Below, piece after piece: positions 26,349 through 36,094 of a DNA stretch of 62,399 bases. This DNA is from Chitinophagales bacterium (GTDB lineage: Bacteria; Bacteroidota; Bacteroidia; Chitinophagales; Chitinophagaceae). The position numbers and the translations under genes were made by a program. Below the pieces are notes generated by a model. That model saw only the letters and a program-made list of their open reading frames with translations. It was not told the origin of the DNA and searched no databases. Every line of letters begins with the position of its first letter. Position 1 is the stretch's first letter. The stretch covers positions 1 through 62,399 of the forward strand of contig JAJPKJ010000014.1 in NCBI GenBank assembly GCA_021323755.1, in the 5' to 3' direction.

Positions 26349-28325
26349 ATGCTCGCGGGTTTGCAAAATGTTACGTTTGAATTTGGCGCAAGAATCATAG
26401 TTGAAGATGCTACCTGGCATATTCAGCCAAATGAAAGGATCGGTTTAATTGGATATAACGGAACCGGAAAATCTACCTTATTGAAATTATTTGTTGGCGA
26501 ATACCAACCCTCCGCCGGAACAGTTGAGCGGAGCAGAACAACCACCATCGGTTATCTTCACCAGGACCTGTTGAGTTTTGACACCAACGATTCTATTCTT
26601 ACGGTTGCGATGAGCGCTTTTGAAAAAGTGCTTCAACTGGAAAAAGAAATTGAAATCCTGGGAAAGGAATTGGAAAAAACCGGCGATGAAAATCTCGTTC
26701 ATGAATACTCCGACAAACTGCATGAGCTTGAATTGCTTGACGGATATAATATTCATCACAAAACCGAAGAAGTATTGCAGGGACTGGGTTTTTCAAATGC
26801 AGATCTGCAAAGACCCTATAAAGAATTCAGCGGCGGATGGCGCATGCGGGTGCTATTGGCGAAAATGATCTTACAACAACCCGATCTATTATTGCTCGAT
26901 GAACCGACAAACCACCTCGATCTGCCTTCCATCGAATGGCTCGAAAAATATTTACAGCATTACCAGGGCTCGGTTGTGATCGTAAGCCATGATAAATATT
27001 TTTTAAATAGAATGGTTACCAAAATCGTGGAATTATACCAGCAACAGTTACATGTTTATAATGGCAATTTTGATTTTTATGAAAAAGAAAAGGCCATTCG
27101 AATAGATCTGCAGCAAAAAGCTTACGAAAACCAACAGGATTATATTCGTCAGAATGAAAGACTCGTGGAGCGTTTCCGCGCAAAAGCAAGTAAGGCGGCG
27201 ATGGCGCAGAGCATCATGAAAAAATTAGATAAACTCGAGCGCATTGAAGACGTTTCACTGGAACGTCCCAATATGAAGATCAATTTTCGCGTAGATAAAA
27301 CGCCAGGAAGAGTGCTTGTTGAATTAAAAAATGTTTCAAAAGCATTTGGCGAAAATGTAATCATTAAAAACTCTTCCGTTGAAATCGACCGCGGTGATAA
27401 AATTGCATTGATCGGTGCCAATGGAAAAGGGAAATCTACCCTTCTACGCATAATTGCGGGCGTGGAAAACTTCAGCAAAGGTGAAAGAAAATGGGGCCAT
27501 AATGTTGAAGAAAGTTTTTATGCTCAGCACCAGCTGGAAGCGCTGAATGTAAATAATACGGTTATTGATGAAATGAAAGAATGCGGAAGCCAGATGAACG
27601 AACTTGAATTGCGTACATTACTGGGTTGTTTTCTATTTAGCGGCGATGATGTAGAGAAAAAAATAAAAGTCTTGAGTGGGGGTGAAAAGGCTAGGGTTGC
27701 ATTAGCTAAAACGATGGTGAGCAAGGCTAATTTCTTAATGCTGGATGAACCGACCAACCATCTTGACATGCATAGTTGCGATCTGCTGATTGATGCTTTA
27801 AAAAAATATGAAGGCAGTTTAATATTGGTTAGCCATGACCGTTATTTCATTTCAAAGACCGCAAACAAGATCTGGGAGATTGATGATCACCAGATAAAAG
27901 AGTTCAAAGGAGGGTATGAAGAATGGGTTGAATGGAAAAAGAGAATGGAAAGCCGCGAAGTTCAATTGGCGGAGGACAAACGACAGGCGACAGAAAAACC
28001 GGTCAATAATAATAAAGAAAAATCAAAGCCTGTCAATCCTCAGGCATCCCCTGCCAACGCTCCCATCAATAAAGAACAAAAAAAAGAACTTCAAAAACAG
28101 CAACGCATCTTTCAACAACTGGAAGAAAAAATTGCTGAGCTTTCAAAACAAAAAACGCAGTTAGAGGCATCGCTGGGAAATTCCTCAACGTACTCAGATA
28201 AAAATAAATTCCTGCAAGCGGAAGCAGACTATAAAAAAATCACTGACCAATTAAGTGCCGCGAATAAAGAATATGAAAACATTTTTGAAAAAATTGTGGC
28301 TTTGGAAGAAGGTTTAACATCCTGA
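26349..28325 (+). CDS. ABC-F family ATPase
   Basis: The 658-residue protein has two ABC domains and no membrane segments, as in ABC-F proteins that act on the ribosome. The first domain has Walker A GYNGTGKST near residue 35, signature FSGGWRMRV and Walker B LLLLDEPTNHLD. The second has GANGKGKST near residue 357, LSGGEKARVALAK and FLMLDEPTNHLD. The ABC-F linker between them is charged and helical. A C-terminal extension of about 100 residues (from 545) is lysine- and glutamine-rich and ends in a coiled coil, as in Uup-like members. Such proteins relieve stalled translation or protect from antibiotics; nothing here points to resistance. Confidence 0.93.
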   Translation: MLAGLQNVTFEFGARIIVEDATWHIQPNERIGLIGYNGTGKSTLLKLFVGEYQPSAGTVERSRTTTIGYLHQDLLSFDTNDSILTVAMSAFEKVLQLEKEIEILGKELEKTGDENLVHEYSDKLHELELLDGYNIHHKTEEVLQGLGFSNADLQRPYKEFSGGWRMRVLLAKMILQQPDLLLLDEPTNHLDLPSIEWLEKYLQHYQGSVVIVSHDKYFLNRMVTKIVELYQQQLHVYNGNFDFYEKEKAIRIDLQQKAYENQQDYIRQNERLVERFRAKASKAAMAQSIMKKLDKLERIEDVSLERPNMKINFRVDKTPGRVLVELKNVSKAFGENVIIKNSSVEIDRGDKIALIGANGKGKSTLLRIIAGVENFSKGERKWGHNVEESFYAQHQLEALNVNNTVIDEMKECGSQMNELELRTLLGCFLFSGDDVEKKIKVLSGGEKARVALAKTMVSKANFLMLDEPTNHLDMHSCDLLIDALKKYEGSLILVSHDRYFISKTANKIWEIDDHQIKEFKGGYEEWVEWKKRMESREVQLAEDKRQATEKPVNNNKEKSKPVNPQASPANAPINKEQKKELQKQQRIFQQLEEKIAELSKQKTQLEASLGNSSTYSDKNKFLQAEADYKKITDQLSAANKEYENIFEKIVALEEGLTS

Positions 28326-28388
28326 TAATGATAGTTCAGAATTGATTTATTAATTTGTTTATCGGAATCAATACACAGCAGCTTATTC

Positions 28389-30617
28389 ATGAAATATTTT
28401 CTTGCTTACGCATTATCGTTTCTTTTCTCCACAAATATTTTTGCGCAGGACTCTGCTGTACATAAACGGCCGAAGATCGGTCTAGCCCTCAGTGGTGGCG
28501 GTGCAAAGGGATTAGCACATATCGGGATCCTTAAAGCGCTTGATTCTGCGGGATTGAAAGTGGACTATATCACCGGAACCAGTATGGGCGGTATTATTGG
28601 AGCAATGTATGCGGTTGGTTATTCTGCAGATTCGATTGAAAAACTGGCACGAAAAATTGACTGGGATCTTTTATTGTCCAATCAACTTTCTCTCCGCAAC
28701 GTCACCATGGAAGAAAAAAGCGAATATGATAAATATGATGTTGAACTTCCCTGGGTGAATAATTGGTTTCGTATTTCTACCGGCTATTTAGAAGGACAGG
28801 AATTATGGTTAAAATTTGCGGAGCTTTTTCATTCCGTGTATAAAATAAAAAACTTCTATCAATTTCCTATCCCATTCAAATGCATCGCTACCGATATTTC
28901 AACAGGAGAAGCCGTGGTGCTCGATTCCGGCGAGCTGATCACCGCCGTGCGGGCAAGCATGGCCATTCCCACGATTTTTACTGCAGTTGATTATAAAGGA
29001 AAAAAATTAGTTGATGGCGGTGTAGTAAGAAATTTTCCGGTAAAAGATGTGAAAAAAATGGGCGCCGATTTTACCATTGGCAGCAATGTTACCGGTGAAT
29101 TGCTCTCTTCAGATAAGGTAAATAATGCCCTGCAGGTATTATTACAGATCGCATTTTTTCGGGAAAACGAAGATACACGCGCGGAGGTTCCTCTTTGCAA
29201 TATTTACATTCCGTTTCATCTTGAGAAATATTCGATGGGAAGCTTCAGTGAAACCGATAAAATCATTGATATCGGCATCGCAGAAGGCAGAAGATTATAT
29301 CCTGTTTTCAAAAAATTGGCCGATTCATTGAATGCAATATACGGTGATCAGCAAATCATTAAACCCGAAATTCCGGAGGAAAAGCCTATCAAAATTTCGT
29401 CTGTTGAAGTGACCGGATTACAACGAACATCAGAAGATTTTTTTCTTCACTCCATGGATTTTCACCGCGATCATTTTTATTCATTGAGCAGTCTATTACA
29501 TATGGTGAGGCGCGCTGCCGGTACGCGCTACTATAGCCGGGTCAATTATTCTTTGCAACCTTTACCGGACAGCAGCTGTAAAATAATTTTTGACGTCACT
29601 GAAAATGCACTTACCTATGCAAAGATCAATATTCATTATGATCAATTTAATGGCATCGCCGCCATTTTTAATGTTACCTCAAGAGATCTGTTTACACCAA
29701 ATTCACGCAGTCTGGTGACCGTTAGTGTTGGCAATAACTTCAGGGTTAAGGCTGAACATTTACAATATCTTGGAAGATTAAGCAATTTCACATTCACTCC
29801 TTCTGTCCAGTTCGATAATCTTTCCATTACGACCTATTCCCGGTATAAAGAAGCAGGACTGTATGCAGAAAACTATTTAAAATTTGACGGCAAATTTGAT
29901 TATTCAACAAGCAGAAATATCACTTTCGGAGGTGGAACAAGAGCGGAATTCATCAGCTACCAGCCTTCCCTCACCTCCTCTCTCGAATTCCAGGGAAACA
30001 ATCGCTTTGCTACAAGTTACATTTTCTTCAAACATAACACCCTCGACAGGGTCATCTTCCCGCGACGTGGTGTAAAGATCGACGCAGAAGTTGATTATGT
30101 TTTTCCGCAGGATCCCGAAGTAAAAATCCATCTTTCAACAACCACCGATTCATCATTTTCAAACGATCGTTATCAGCGGGTATTATTTAATGAAGAAGGC
30201 TATATTCAGTTAAGCCGCAAAAGCAGCATCCTGGCTAATTCGCAGGCAGGGATCAATTTTAACTACGCCAACAATATCATGAATGAATTTGTTATTGGCG
30301 GGCTAATAAACACATTTCATAATCAGATTACTTTTGCCGGCTTGCGTGAAGGAACAATTTATTCACCTTCCGTAGCTGAGTTGCAATTGGGTTATCGCTA
30401 TCAAATTTTCAACAATAGTTTTTTAACGGCAAAAGCGAATGTGCTATTCAATAATTTTTTTACCACCAGTTCATTTTTTAATGCTCCTGATTTTTTATCG
30501 GGTTACGCACTCACCTTCTCTTATAATTTTGCATTAGGTCCTATTGAAGTAAGCGCCATGTATTGCGATCAGGTTCATCGTGTAATCGGCTATGTGAATA
30601 TTGGAGTACCGTTTTAA
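28389..30617 (+). CDS. Patatin-like phospholipase fused to outer-membrane barrel
   Basis: The 742-residue protein has a signal peptide (residues 1-19, ending NIFAQ). A patatin domain follows with the oxyanion loop SGGGAKGLAHIG, the nucleophile elbow GTSMGG (Ser near residue 66) and the catalytic Asp in DGGVVRNFPV. A POTRA-like segment (ISSVEVTGLQRTS) follows near residue 335, and the C-terminal half is a BamA/FhaC-like beta-barrel ending in NIGVPF. This architecture is that of PlpD-type proteins, in which the phospholipase is joined to an outer-membrane barrel. It is 63 bases downstream of the ABC-F gene. Confidence 0.92.
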   Translation: MKYFLAYALSFLFSTNIFAQDSAVHKRPKIGLALSGGGAKGLAHIGILKALDSAGLKVDYITGTSMGGIIGAMYAVGYSADSIEKLARKIDWDLLLSNQLSLRNVTMEEKSEYDKYDVELPWVNNWFRISTGYLEGQELWLKFAELFHSVYKIKNFYQFPIPFKCIATDISTGEAVVLDSGELITAVRASMAIPTIFTAVDYKGKKLVDGGVVRNFPVKDVKKMGADFTIGSNVTGELLSSDKVNNALQVLLQIAFFRENEDTRAEVPLCNIYIPFHLEKYSMGSFSETDKIIDIGIAEGRRLYPVFKKLADSLNAIYGDQQIIKPEIPEEKPIKISSVEVTGLQRTSEDFFLHSMDFHRDHFYSLSSLLHMVRRAAGTRYYSRVNYSLQPLPDSSCKIIFDVTENALTYAKINIHYDQFNGIAAIFNVTSRDLFTPNSRSLVTVSVGNNFRVKAEHLQYLGRLSNFTFTPSVQFDNLSITTYSRYKEAGLYAENYLKFDGKFDYSTSRNITFGGGTRAEFISYQPSLTSSLEFQGNNRFATSYIFFKHNTLDRVIFPRRGVKIDAEVDYVFPQDPEVKIHLSTTTDSSFSNDRYQRVLFNEEGYIQLSRKSSILANSQAGINFNYANNIMNEFVIGGLINTFHNQITFAGLREGTIYSPSVAELQLGYRYQIFNNSFLTAKANVLFNNFFTTSSFFNAPDFLSGYALTFSYNFALGPIEVSAMYCDQVHRVIGYVNIGVPF

Positions 30618-30630
30618 TTGATGATCAAAT

Positions 30631-30653
30631 TTACTGCAGCCGATTTGCAGTAA
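30631..30653 (+). terminator. Possible weak terminator after the patatin gene
   Basis: TTACTGCA (30631-30638) and TGCAGTAA (30646-30653) form a perfect 8-bp stem with a 7-base loop, 13 bases past the stop codon. Only three T residues follow, so termination would be weak. Confidence 0.45.
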
Positions 30654-30777
30654 TTTCCATCTCTGCTGCCACTTTTAAGTTCAGGTGCATAAATAAACCA
30701 TTGACATCTGGGCAGATTTCTTAACTTGAATTCCTTTCCCAATATATTTTTAACCTGAGCACCAAAACTCAACTACC

Positions 30778-32937
30778 ATGAGAAAGTTAGTCACCCTCGT
30801 AATTGCAAGTTGTTGTTTACTATCCTCATTTGCACAATATAATTATCCGGCTACGAAAATAGTTGATAGCAGCAACACTTATTTTGGGGTCAATTATAAA
30901 GATCCATATCGCTGGCTTGAGAATTTTAAAGATTCTGCCGTGGTGATCTGGTTCAGGCAGCAAGCAGATCTCAGCAATTCTATTTTAAATAAAATTTCAG
31001 GCCGCGACGAATTGATTGCTGAGTGGAGAATGCTTGATAAGTTGCAGCCACCTCGCATTAATGGCAGAGATTATGAGAACGGAAGAATATTTTATCGCAA
31101 AACAATGCCGGGAGAAAATGTTGCAAAACTATATTTCCGCGAAGGCATGAATGGACAGGAACAATTATTGTTTGATCCCACTGCATACATTAAAGGCAAA
31201 AAGTTTTCCATTCAGAATGTTTTGCCAAGTTATGACGGGAAAAAGGTCGTTATCTCCTATTCAGCAGCAGGCGCAGAAATATCGACCATAAAAATAATGG
31301 ATGTTGACACCAAAACTTTTCTTCCGGAATCTATTTACCCAAGTTGGTTTGGCCCGATTAGCTGGACCTTTGATAATAAAGCCTTCACCTACTTCTCTCA
31401 AAAAACAGGCGATAATACCAGCCCTGAATTTGAATTGAACACCAAGACAAAATTGCATAAGCTTGGTGATGACGTGAAGAATGACATTGATTTTTTCAGT
31501 AATGAAACATATACCAACTTGAACATTCAGCCAAACGAGCTTCCTTTTGCGGGATTGAACAAGGATTCAAGGAATTATATTTTTGCAGATCTCTTGAATG
31601 TTCGCAATGAAATGTTTACTTATTTCGCCCCGGTAGCTCAAATAAATTCTTCAAAAATCGATTGGAAGATTTTATGCGTACCTGAAAATAAGATCGTAAG
31701 AAGCAGAGAGATCATCGGCGATGATGTTTATGCCATTACCAGTAAAAATGTAAAAAATTATAAACTCATTCACACTACTTTGTCAGACTTAAATTGGGAT
31801 AAAGCAGAAACAATTGCTGCGGAAAAACCAAATCAAACGCTTGAATCCATTACACACTGCAAAAATTATTTGTTGCTGACTTACAGTGACGGCATAAATA
31901 ATTTTATATTCAAGTATAATTTTAAAACAAAAAAAACAACTGAAATAAAATTGCCGTATTCCGGATCAGCAGGTATTTTTTGCCTGGATAATAAAACGGA
32001 TGATTGTTATATTGGCATCACCTCATGGAACAAACCATACACTGAATTCAATTTAAATGCTGAAACGGATGCATTTTCGCCCAGCACTTTCAATAAACCA
32101 CCTGTTTATCCCGAAGCATATACAAATCTGGTAGTGGAAGAAGTGGAGGCAAAAGGTCATGATGGAACGATGATTCCTCTTTCCATTATTTATAAGAAGG
32201 GAATGAAAAAAGATGGCACCAATGTATGCTTGATGGATAGCTACGGGGCTTATGGCATAAGCATGTCGCCCTATTTTAACAACCTCGAAAATGCTTTGGC
32301 AATAAGAGGTGTCATCATTGCTATACCGCATGTACGTGGCGGAAGTGAAAAAGGAGAAGCATGGTACAGGGCAGGATATAAAACTACCAAGCCCAATACC
32401 TGGAAAGATTTCAACAGCTGCGCAGAATATTTAATTGCAAACGGATATACTTCTGCGAAAAAATTAGCAGGGACGGGAACCAGTGCCGGTGGTGTTTTAA
32501 TAAGCAGGGCGATTACGGAAAGGCCTGATTTGTATGCTGCTGCTATTTGCAATGTTGGCTGCGCAAATGCCATGCGTATGGAGCTTGCGCCAAATGGTCC
32601 GGCGAATATTCCGGAATTTGGCACTGTTAAAGACAGTATTGAATGCCGGGCGCTGTATGAAATGGATGGCGTGCAGCATGTCGTGAAAAATACGAATTAT
32701 CCTGCCGTAATTTGTGTTGGCGGATGGAATGATCCAAGAGTAATTGCGTGGGAGCCTGGAAAATTTGCCGCTGCGCTGCAAAACTCGACTACCTCCGGCA
32801 AGCCGGTGATCATGAAGGTGAATTATGACAACGGGCATTTTACCGAAGATAAGTCTGTGACCTTCTCCAATTTTGCCGATCAATTTGCATTTGCCATGTG
32901 GCAATGCGGGCATCCCGATTTTAAACTGAAAAATTGA
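30778..32937 (+). CDS. Secreted prolyl oligopeptidase (S9A family)
   Basis: The 719-residue protein has a signal peptide (residues 1-19, ending SSFAQ), a beta-propeller N-half (from KDPYRWLENF) and a C-terminal alpha/beta-hydrolase. The catalytic triad is Ser569 in GTGTSAGG, Asp652 in GGWNDPRV and His687 in YDNGHF. The block HVRGGSEKGEAWYRAG is typical for S9A. The enzyme cleaves short peptides after proline, here in the periplasm. It is a stand-alone gene; the next gene converges from the other strand. Confidence 0.94.
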   Translation: MRKLVTLVIASCCLLSSFAQYNYPATKIVDSSNTYFGVNYKDPYRWLENFKDSAVVIWFRQQADLSNSILNKISGRDELIAEWRMLDKLQPPRINGRDYENGRIFYRKTMPGENVAKLYFREGMNGQEQLLFDPTAYIKGKKFSIQNVLPSYDGKKVVISYSAAGAEISTIKIMDVDTKTFLPESIYPSWFGPISWTFDNKAFTYFSQKTGDNTSPEFELNTKTKLHKLGDDVKNDIDFFSNETYTNLNIQPNELPFAGLNKDSRNYIFADLLNVRNEMFTYFAPVAQINSSKIDWKILCVPENKIVRSREIIGDDVYAITSKNVKNYKLIHTTLSDLNWDKAETIAAEKPNQTLESITHCKNYLLLTYSDGINNFIFKYNFKTKKTTEIKLPYSGSAGIFCLDNKTDDCYIGITSWNKPYTEFNLNAETDAFSPSTFNKPPVYPEAYTNLVVEEVEAKGHDGTMIPLSIIYKKGMKKDGTNVCLMDSYGAYGISMSPYFNNLENALAIRGVIIAIPHVRGGSEKGEAWYRAGYKTTKPNTWKDFNSCAEYLIANGYTSAKKLAGTGTSAGGVLISRAITERPDLYAAAICNVGCANAMRMELAPNGPANIPEFGTVKDSIECRALYEMDGVQHVVKNTNYPAVICVGGWNDPRVIAWEPGKFAAALQNSTTSGKPVIMKVNYDNGHFTEDKSVTFSNFADQFAFAMWQCGHPDFKLKN

Positions 32938-32949
32938 TGACAGGTGGCT

Positions 32950-32993
32950 CTGGGCTATGAAGTAGCGTTGCGCGAAGAAACTTTTTAGCCCAG
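32950..32993. other. Inverted repeat between convergent genes
   Basis: CTGGGCTA at 32950-32957 and TAGCCCAG at 32986-32993 are perfect 8-bp inverted repeats separated by 28 bases. They lie 13 bases past the S9A peptidase stop, in the gap before the convergent ftcD. The loop is long and no T-run follows on either strand, so a bidirectional terminator is possible but not shown. Confidence 0.35.
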
Positions 32994-33093
32994 GCTTAAA
33001 AAATGTTGTTACCCGTTTTCCGTGATGCTATTAAACATCCCTGCTTCGCATCCTGGCGCCTTGTTCTTTTTTGGACCCTTGCTTGAAGAATGA

Positions 33094-34746
33094 TCAAAGT
33101 CCAATCTGCTCATTGACTATTTTCAAGATCTCAACTTCCAAAGCAATTGCTTTTTGTTCTATTGCTTTTCCTTTTGCAATAATATCGTCAACAAAACTTT
33201 TGTCGTTGAAGCCAGCGGCATTAATGCGCACATTCATAAATGCGCCCATCACGGCACTTCTTGCGCAAAGCGCCGCCACTCCTGCATCTGAGACCGAGTT
33301 GGGATTACCAATTACGGCCATTGCCTTAATTATATCCATACTTGCTAAAGCATGTTCCATTACGGTAAATGGAATTTCAATCGCCAATCTTGTTGCTCCC
33401 TGAATTGCGCTTGTTCGTAATTTCTTTTCTTCCTCTGTAGATTTAGGTAACGAAAATGCATTCATTATTGCATTGAATGCTTTGGTGTCCGCATCTACTA
33501 ATTTTATCAATTCTTTTTTTTGTTGCTCGCCCTGCTCTGCCCATTTGCTGAATTCTTCCCAACGCTCATCCCAGCCTTTTTTATGCGACGAGAGATTGGC
33601 AACCATCGTGGCCAGAGATGCTCCTAACGCTCCCATATATGCGGAAATTGAACCGCCTCCCGGGGCAGGGCTTTCACTTGCCGTTTCATCTGCGAAATCA
33701 GCAAGACTCATGCTTACCAATTTATTGTCCGATTTATCTTTTAGCATATATTCAATTATTCTTTCTTCAGGTTTAAAAGGTGAAAGCTCATCCAATCCCA
33801 TTGATTTTACGGCGATCTTTATCAATTCTTTTTCAGAGACCCCAACCGATCTTTTTTGTTTTCGCAAAAAATATTTTCCCGCATCGAGCATTGCCTTTAA
33901 TGGGATCAATCCGACCAATTCACTGCCCGTGACGCGGATCCCGCGTGCTTCTGCCTTTTTGCACACCTCATCGAAGGCAATGTGCACGGGCGTTACATTA
34001 ATATTGGTTAGGTTCATCGAAATTTGCGCGATCCCATATTCTTCAATAAACCATCCGATCGCTTTTACGCTTTTTAATGAACCCGGAATATTTTTTGATT
34101 GTCCGTTTTCCACAATATTTCTGCCAGCCTCGCGAACATCAAAAGCAATAGCATTGGCACGACGAACAGAAGTCGTATTCAAGTTGACATTATAAGCAAC
34201 CAAAAAATCTCTTGCCCCGATTACTGTTCCCCCGCGTTTTGCATCAAAGCTGGCAGGTCCAAAATCTGGCTTCCATTCAGGTAGTTTTATCTTTTTGAAA
34301 AATCCTTCATACTCACCGGCACGTATAACCGACAAATTGTTGCGTTCTTTTTTTGGTTGTGCCGCTTCATATAAATAAACAGGGATCTGCAGCTCATCTC
34401 CTACTTTTTTCGCAAGCTGTTGCGCAAATTTTGCCGTCTCTTCCATAGAAATATCAGCGATCGGTATCAAGGGGGAGACATCCGTAGCCCCCATCCGCGG
34501 ATGCTCGCCTTTGTGCTTGCTCATATCAATGAGCTCGCCCGCCTTTTTAATAGCCTTGAAAGCTGCATCCACAACGGCTTGTGGCGTACCCACAAAAGTC
34601 ACCACAGTTCTGTTTGTCGCCTTGCCCGGATCAACATTCAATAATTTTACACCGTCAACTGTTTCAATTTCGTTGGTGATCTGCTTGATGATATTCAAAT
34701 CATTTCCTTCGCTAAAGTTGGGAACACATTCGATGAGCTGTTGCAT
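33094..34746 (-). CDS. ftcD: Glutamate formimidoyltransferase / formimidoyl-THF cyclodeaminase fusion
   Basis: The 550-residue protein carries both activities of the mammalian-type FtcD. The transferase domain spans residues 1-310, with ECVPNFSEG at the start and SKHKGEHPRMGATDV. The cyclodeaminase domain covers residues about 345-550, with FADETASESPAPGGGSISAYMGALGASLA. It moves the formimino group from formiminoglutamate to tetrahydrofolate and then forms methenyl-THF with release of ammonia, the last steps of histidine breakdown. hutI lies two genes upstream on the same strand. A separate -7 box at 34850-34857 may drive it. Confidence 0.93.
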   Translation of the reverse strand: MQQLIECVPNFSEGNDLNIIKQITNEIETVDGVKLLNVDPGKATNRTVVTFVGTPQAVVDAAFKAIKKAGELIDMSKHKGEHPRMGATDVSPLIPIADISMEETAKFAQQLAKKVGDELQIPVYLYEAAQPKKERNNLSVIRAGEYEGFFKKIKLPEWKPDFGPASFDAKRGGTVIGARDFLVAYNVNLNTTSVRRANAIAFDVREAGRNIVENGQSKNIPGSLKSVKAIGWFIEEYGIAQISMNLTNINVTPVHIAFDEVCKKAEARGIRVTGSELVGLIPLKAMLDAGKYFLRKQKRSVGVSEKELIKIAVKSMGLDELSPFKPEERIIEYMLKDKSDNKLVSMSLADFADETASESPAPGGGSISAYMGALGASLATMVANLSSHKKGWDERWEEFSKWAEQGEQQKKELIKLVDADTKAFNAIMNAFSLPKSTEEEKKLRTSAIQGATRLAIEIPFTVMEHALASMDIIKAMAVIGNPNSVSDAGVAALCARSAVMGAFMNVRINAAGFNDKSFVDDIIAKGKAIEQKAIALEVEILKIVNEQIGL

Positions 34747-34849
34747 GATAATTATTTTGGCGTGAATGGTAAGAGCCGAAATAGATGACCAGAATATAAG
34801 CTATTTAATATTCATTTGATCCTATTGCATTTTCACCATTCATCGCTGA

Positions 34850-34857
34850 CAAAAGTA
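34850..34857 (-). promoter_or_regulatory. Candidate promoter -7 box for ftcD
   Basis: The minus strand reads TACTTTTG, an exact TAnnTTTG match, 103 bases upstream of the ftcD start and just past the antiporter stop. No clear -33 element is seen. Confidence 0.4.
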
Positions 34858-34868
34858 AGAAAGACAAT

Positions 34869-36071
34869 TTATGTTTGCTCGGCAATTTCATCAGGACCTT
34901 TTTTATAAAAGATCATCCCTAGCATCATAATCAAACTGCTTAGCAGCACTACAAAAAATAAAATGCCGCCATTAAATGTTTGTAATTGAAATGTATCGGG
35001 GATTTTATAGAATAATAGAATGGTGATCAATCCCCGCGGTATGAACATGACTTCAGGATAAACACTTTCTTTCAAAAAGAAACGCAGGTATAAGAATCGC
35101 GCGACAAATAATACAAGCACAATAGCGCTACCGATAATAACCACTTCTGACTGTAATGCCGCCTTAATATCAATGGAAAAGCCAAAAAGAATAAAGAAGA
35201 ATGTGCGAATGAGAAATGAACTTTCTGCCGTTAATGAATGAAGCAAGGTCGTAGTCTCTTCCACTTTTTCTGTTGGGAATAAAACATTAATGCGCCTGAT
35301 TTTTACCAGCGCCCAATTGTTCATGAGCAACCCAAAAATGAGAATGATGATAAGCGAAGGAAGCCCGAGTAATTTTCCTCCTTCATATAAAATGAGAAGT
35401 AGCGCGAAGATCAGAAAAAAACGAATGTTGAGTTTTGATTTGGTGATGATGACAAATAGGATAATTGAAAAAATAAGCGAAAGAAAAATGGCAAGAAGAA
35501 TATTCAGGAAAAATATGCCTACAGCTTTGCCTGAAAGTATCTCTCCCCCAATAAAATAATTGAATGCAAGGATGCCGATAATGTCGCTGAAAGAAGCTTC
35601 ATAGACTAAAAATTCTTTTTTTGCTTCTGTAAGATGATGCAGGCTCGGAATCACGATTGAGCTGCTCATAATGGAAAGCGGGATAGCATATACAATGCAT
35701 TTAATCATATCATCATGAAGCCAATAATGAAGCACAGCTGCGATGCCCGCAACAGAAATTGCAAAAATAACAAGTGCAGCAAAAAAAGAATTGCGGATGA
35801 GTTTTAGTTTATCACGGTTCAACTTCAGGTCCAGTCCGGCTTCCAGCACGATCATGATCAAACCTACACTGCCCAATATTTCAGTCAGGTGCGCCGGAAA
35901 TACCAATTCAACCCCATAATAATCTGCTGCGATTTTGGCTCCGATTCCGGCAAATAATAGCAACAAAACAGAAGGGATCCGGATATATCTGGAAAGGATA
36001 GAAAACAAATAGGACAAGACGATGATCGAACTGATGATAATGATAAAGAATTCTGAAGAAAAATTTTTCAT
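34869..36071 (-). CDS. CPA2-type cation:proton antiporter
   Basis: The 400-residue protein is almost entirely hydrophobic with about 11-12 predicted membrane helices and matches the Na+/H+ exchanger (Kef-like) domain. Examples are LLLLFAGIGAKIAADYY near residue 37, VGLIMIVLEAGLDLKL near residue 70 and FFFILFGFSIDI near residue 290. The cytoplasmic RCK/TrkA domain of full Kef proteins is absent. It starts 23 bases after hutI, so it is probably cotranscribed with it. Transport of a histidine-related compound is unlikely; pH or ion balance during ammonia-releasing catabolism is a guess. Confidence 0.85.
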   Translation of the reverse strand: MKNFSSEFFIIIISSIIVLSYLFSILSRYIRIPSVLLLLFAGIGAKIAADYYGVELVFPAHLTEILGSVGLIMIVLEAGLDLKLNRDKLKLIRNSFFAALVIFAISVAGIAAVLHYWLHDDMIKCIVYAIPLSIMSSSIVIPSLHHLTEAKKEFLVYEASFSDIIGILAFNYFIGGEILSGKAVGIFFLNILLAIFLSLIFSIILFVIITKSKLNIRFFLIFALLLILYEGGKLLGLPSLIIILIFGLLMNNWALVKIRRINVLFPTEKVEETTTLLHSLTAESSFLIRTFFFILFGFSIDIKAALQSEVVIIGSAIVLVLFVARFLYLRFFLKESVYPEVMFIPRGLITILLFYKIPDTFQLQTFNGGILFFVVLLSSLIMMLGMIFYKKGPDEIAEQT

Positions 36072-36094
36072 TCGCGATTTTTTTAGATAGTCGG

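Noticed and set aside
26349-28325. Antibiotic resistance ABC-F protein
   Set aside because: The C-terminal coiled coil and linker fit housekeeping Uup-like proteins, and there are no leader peptides or resistance neighbours.
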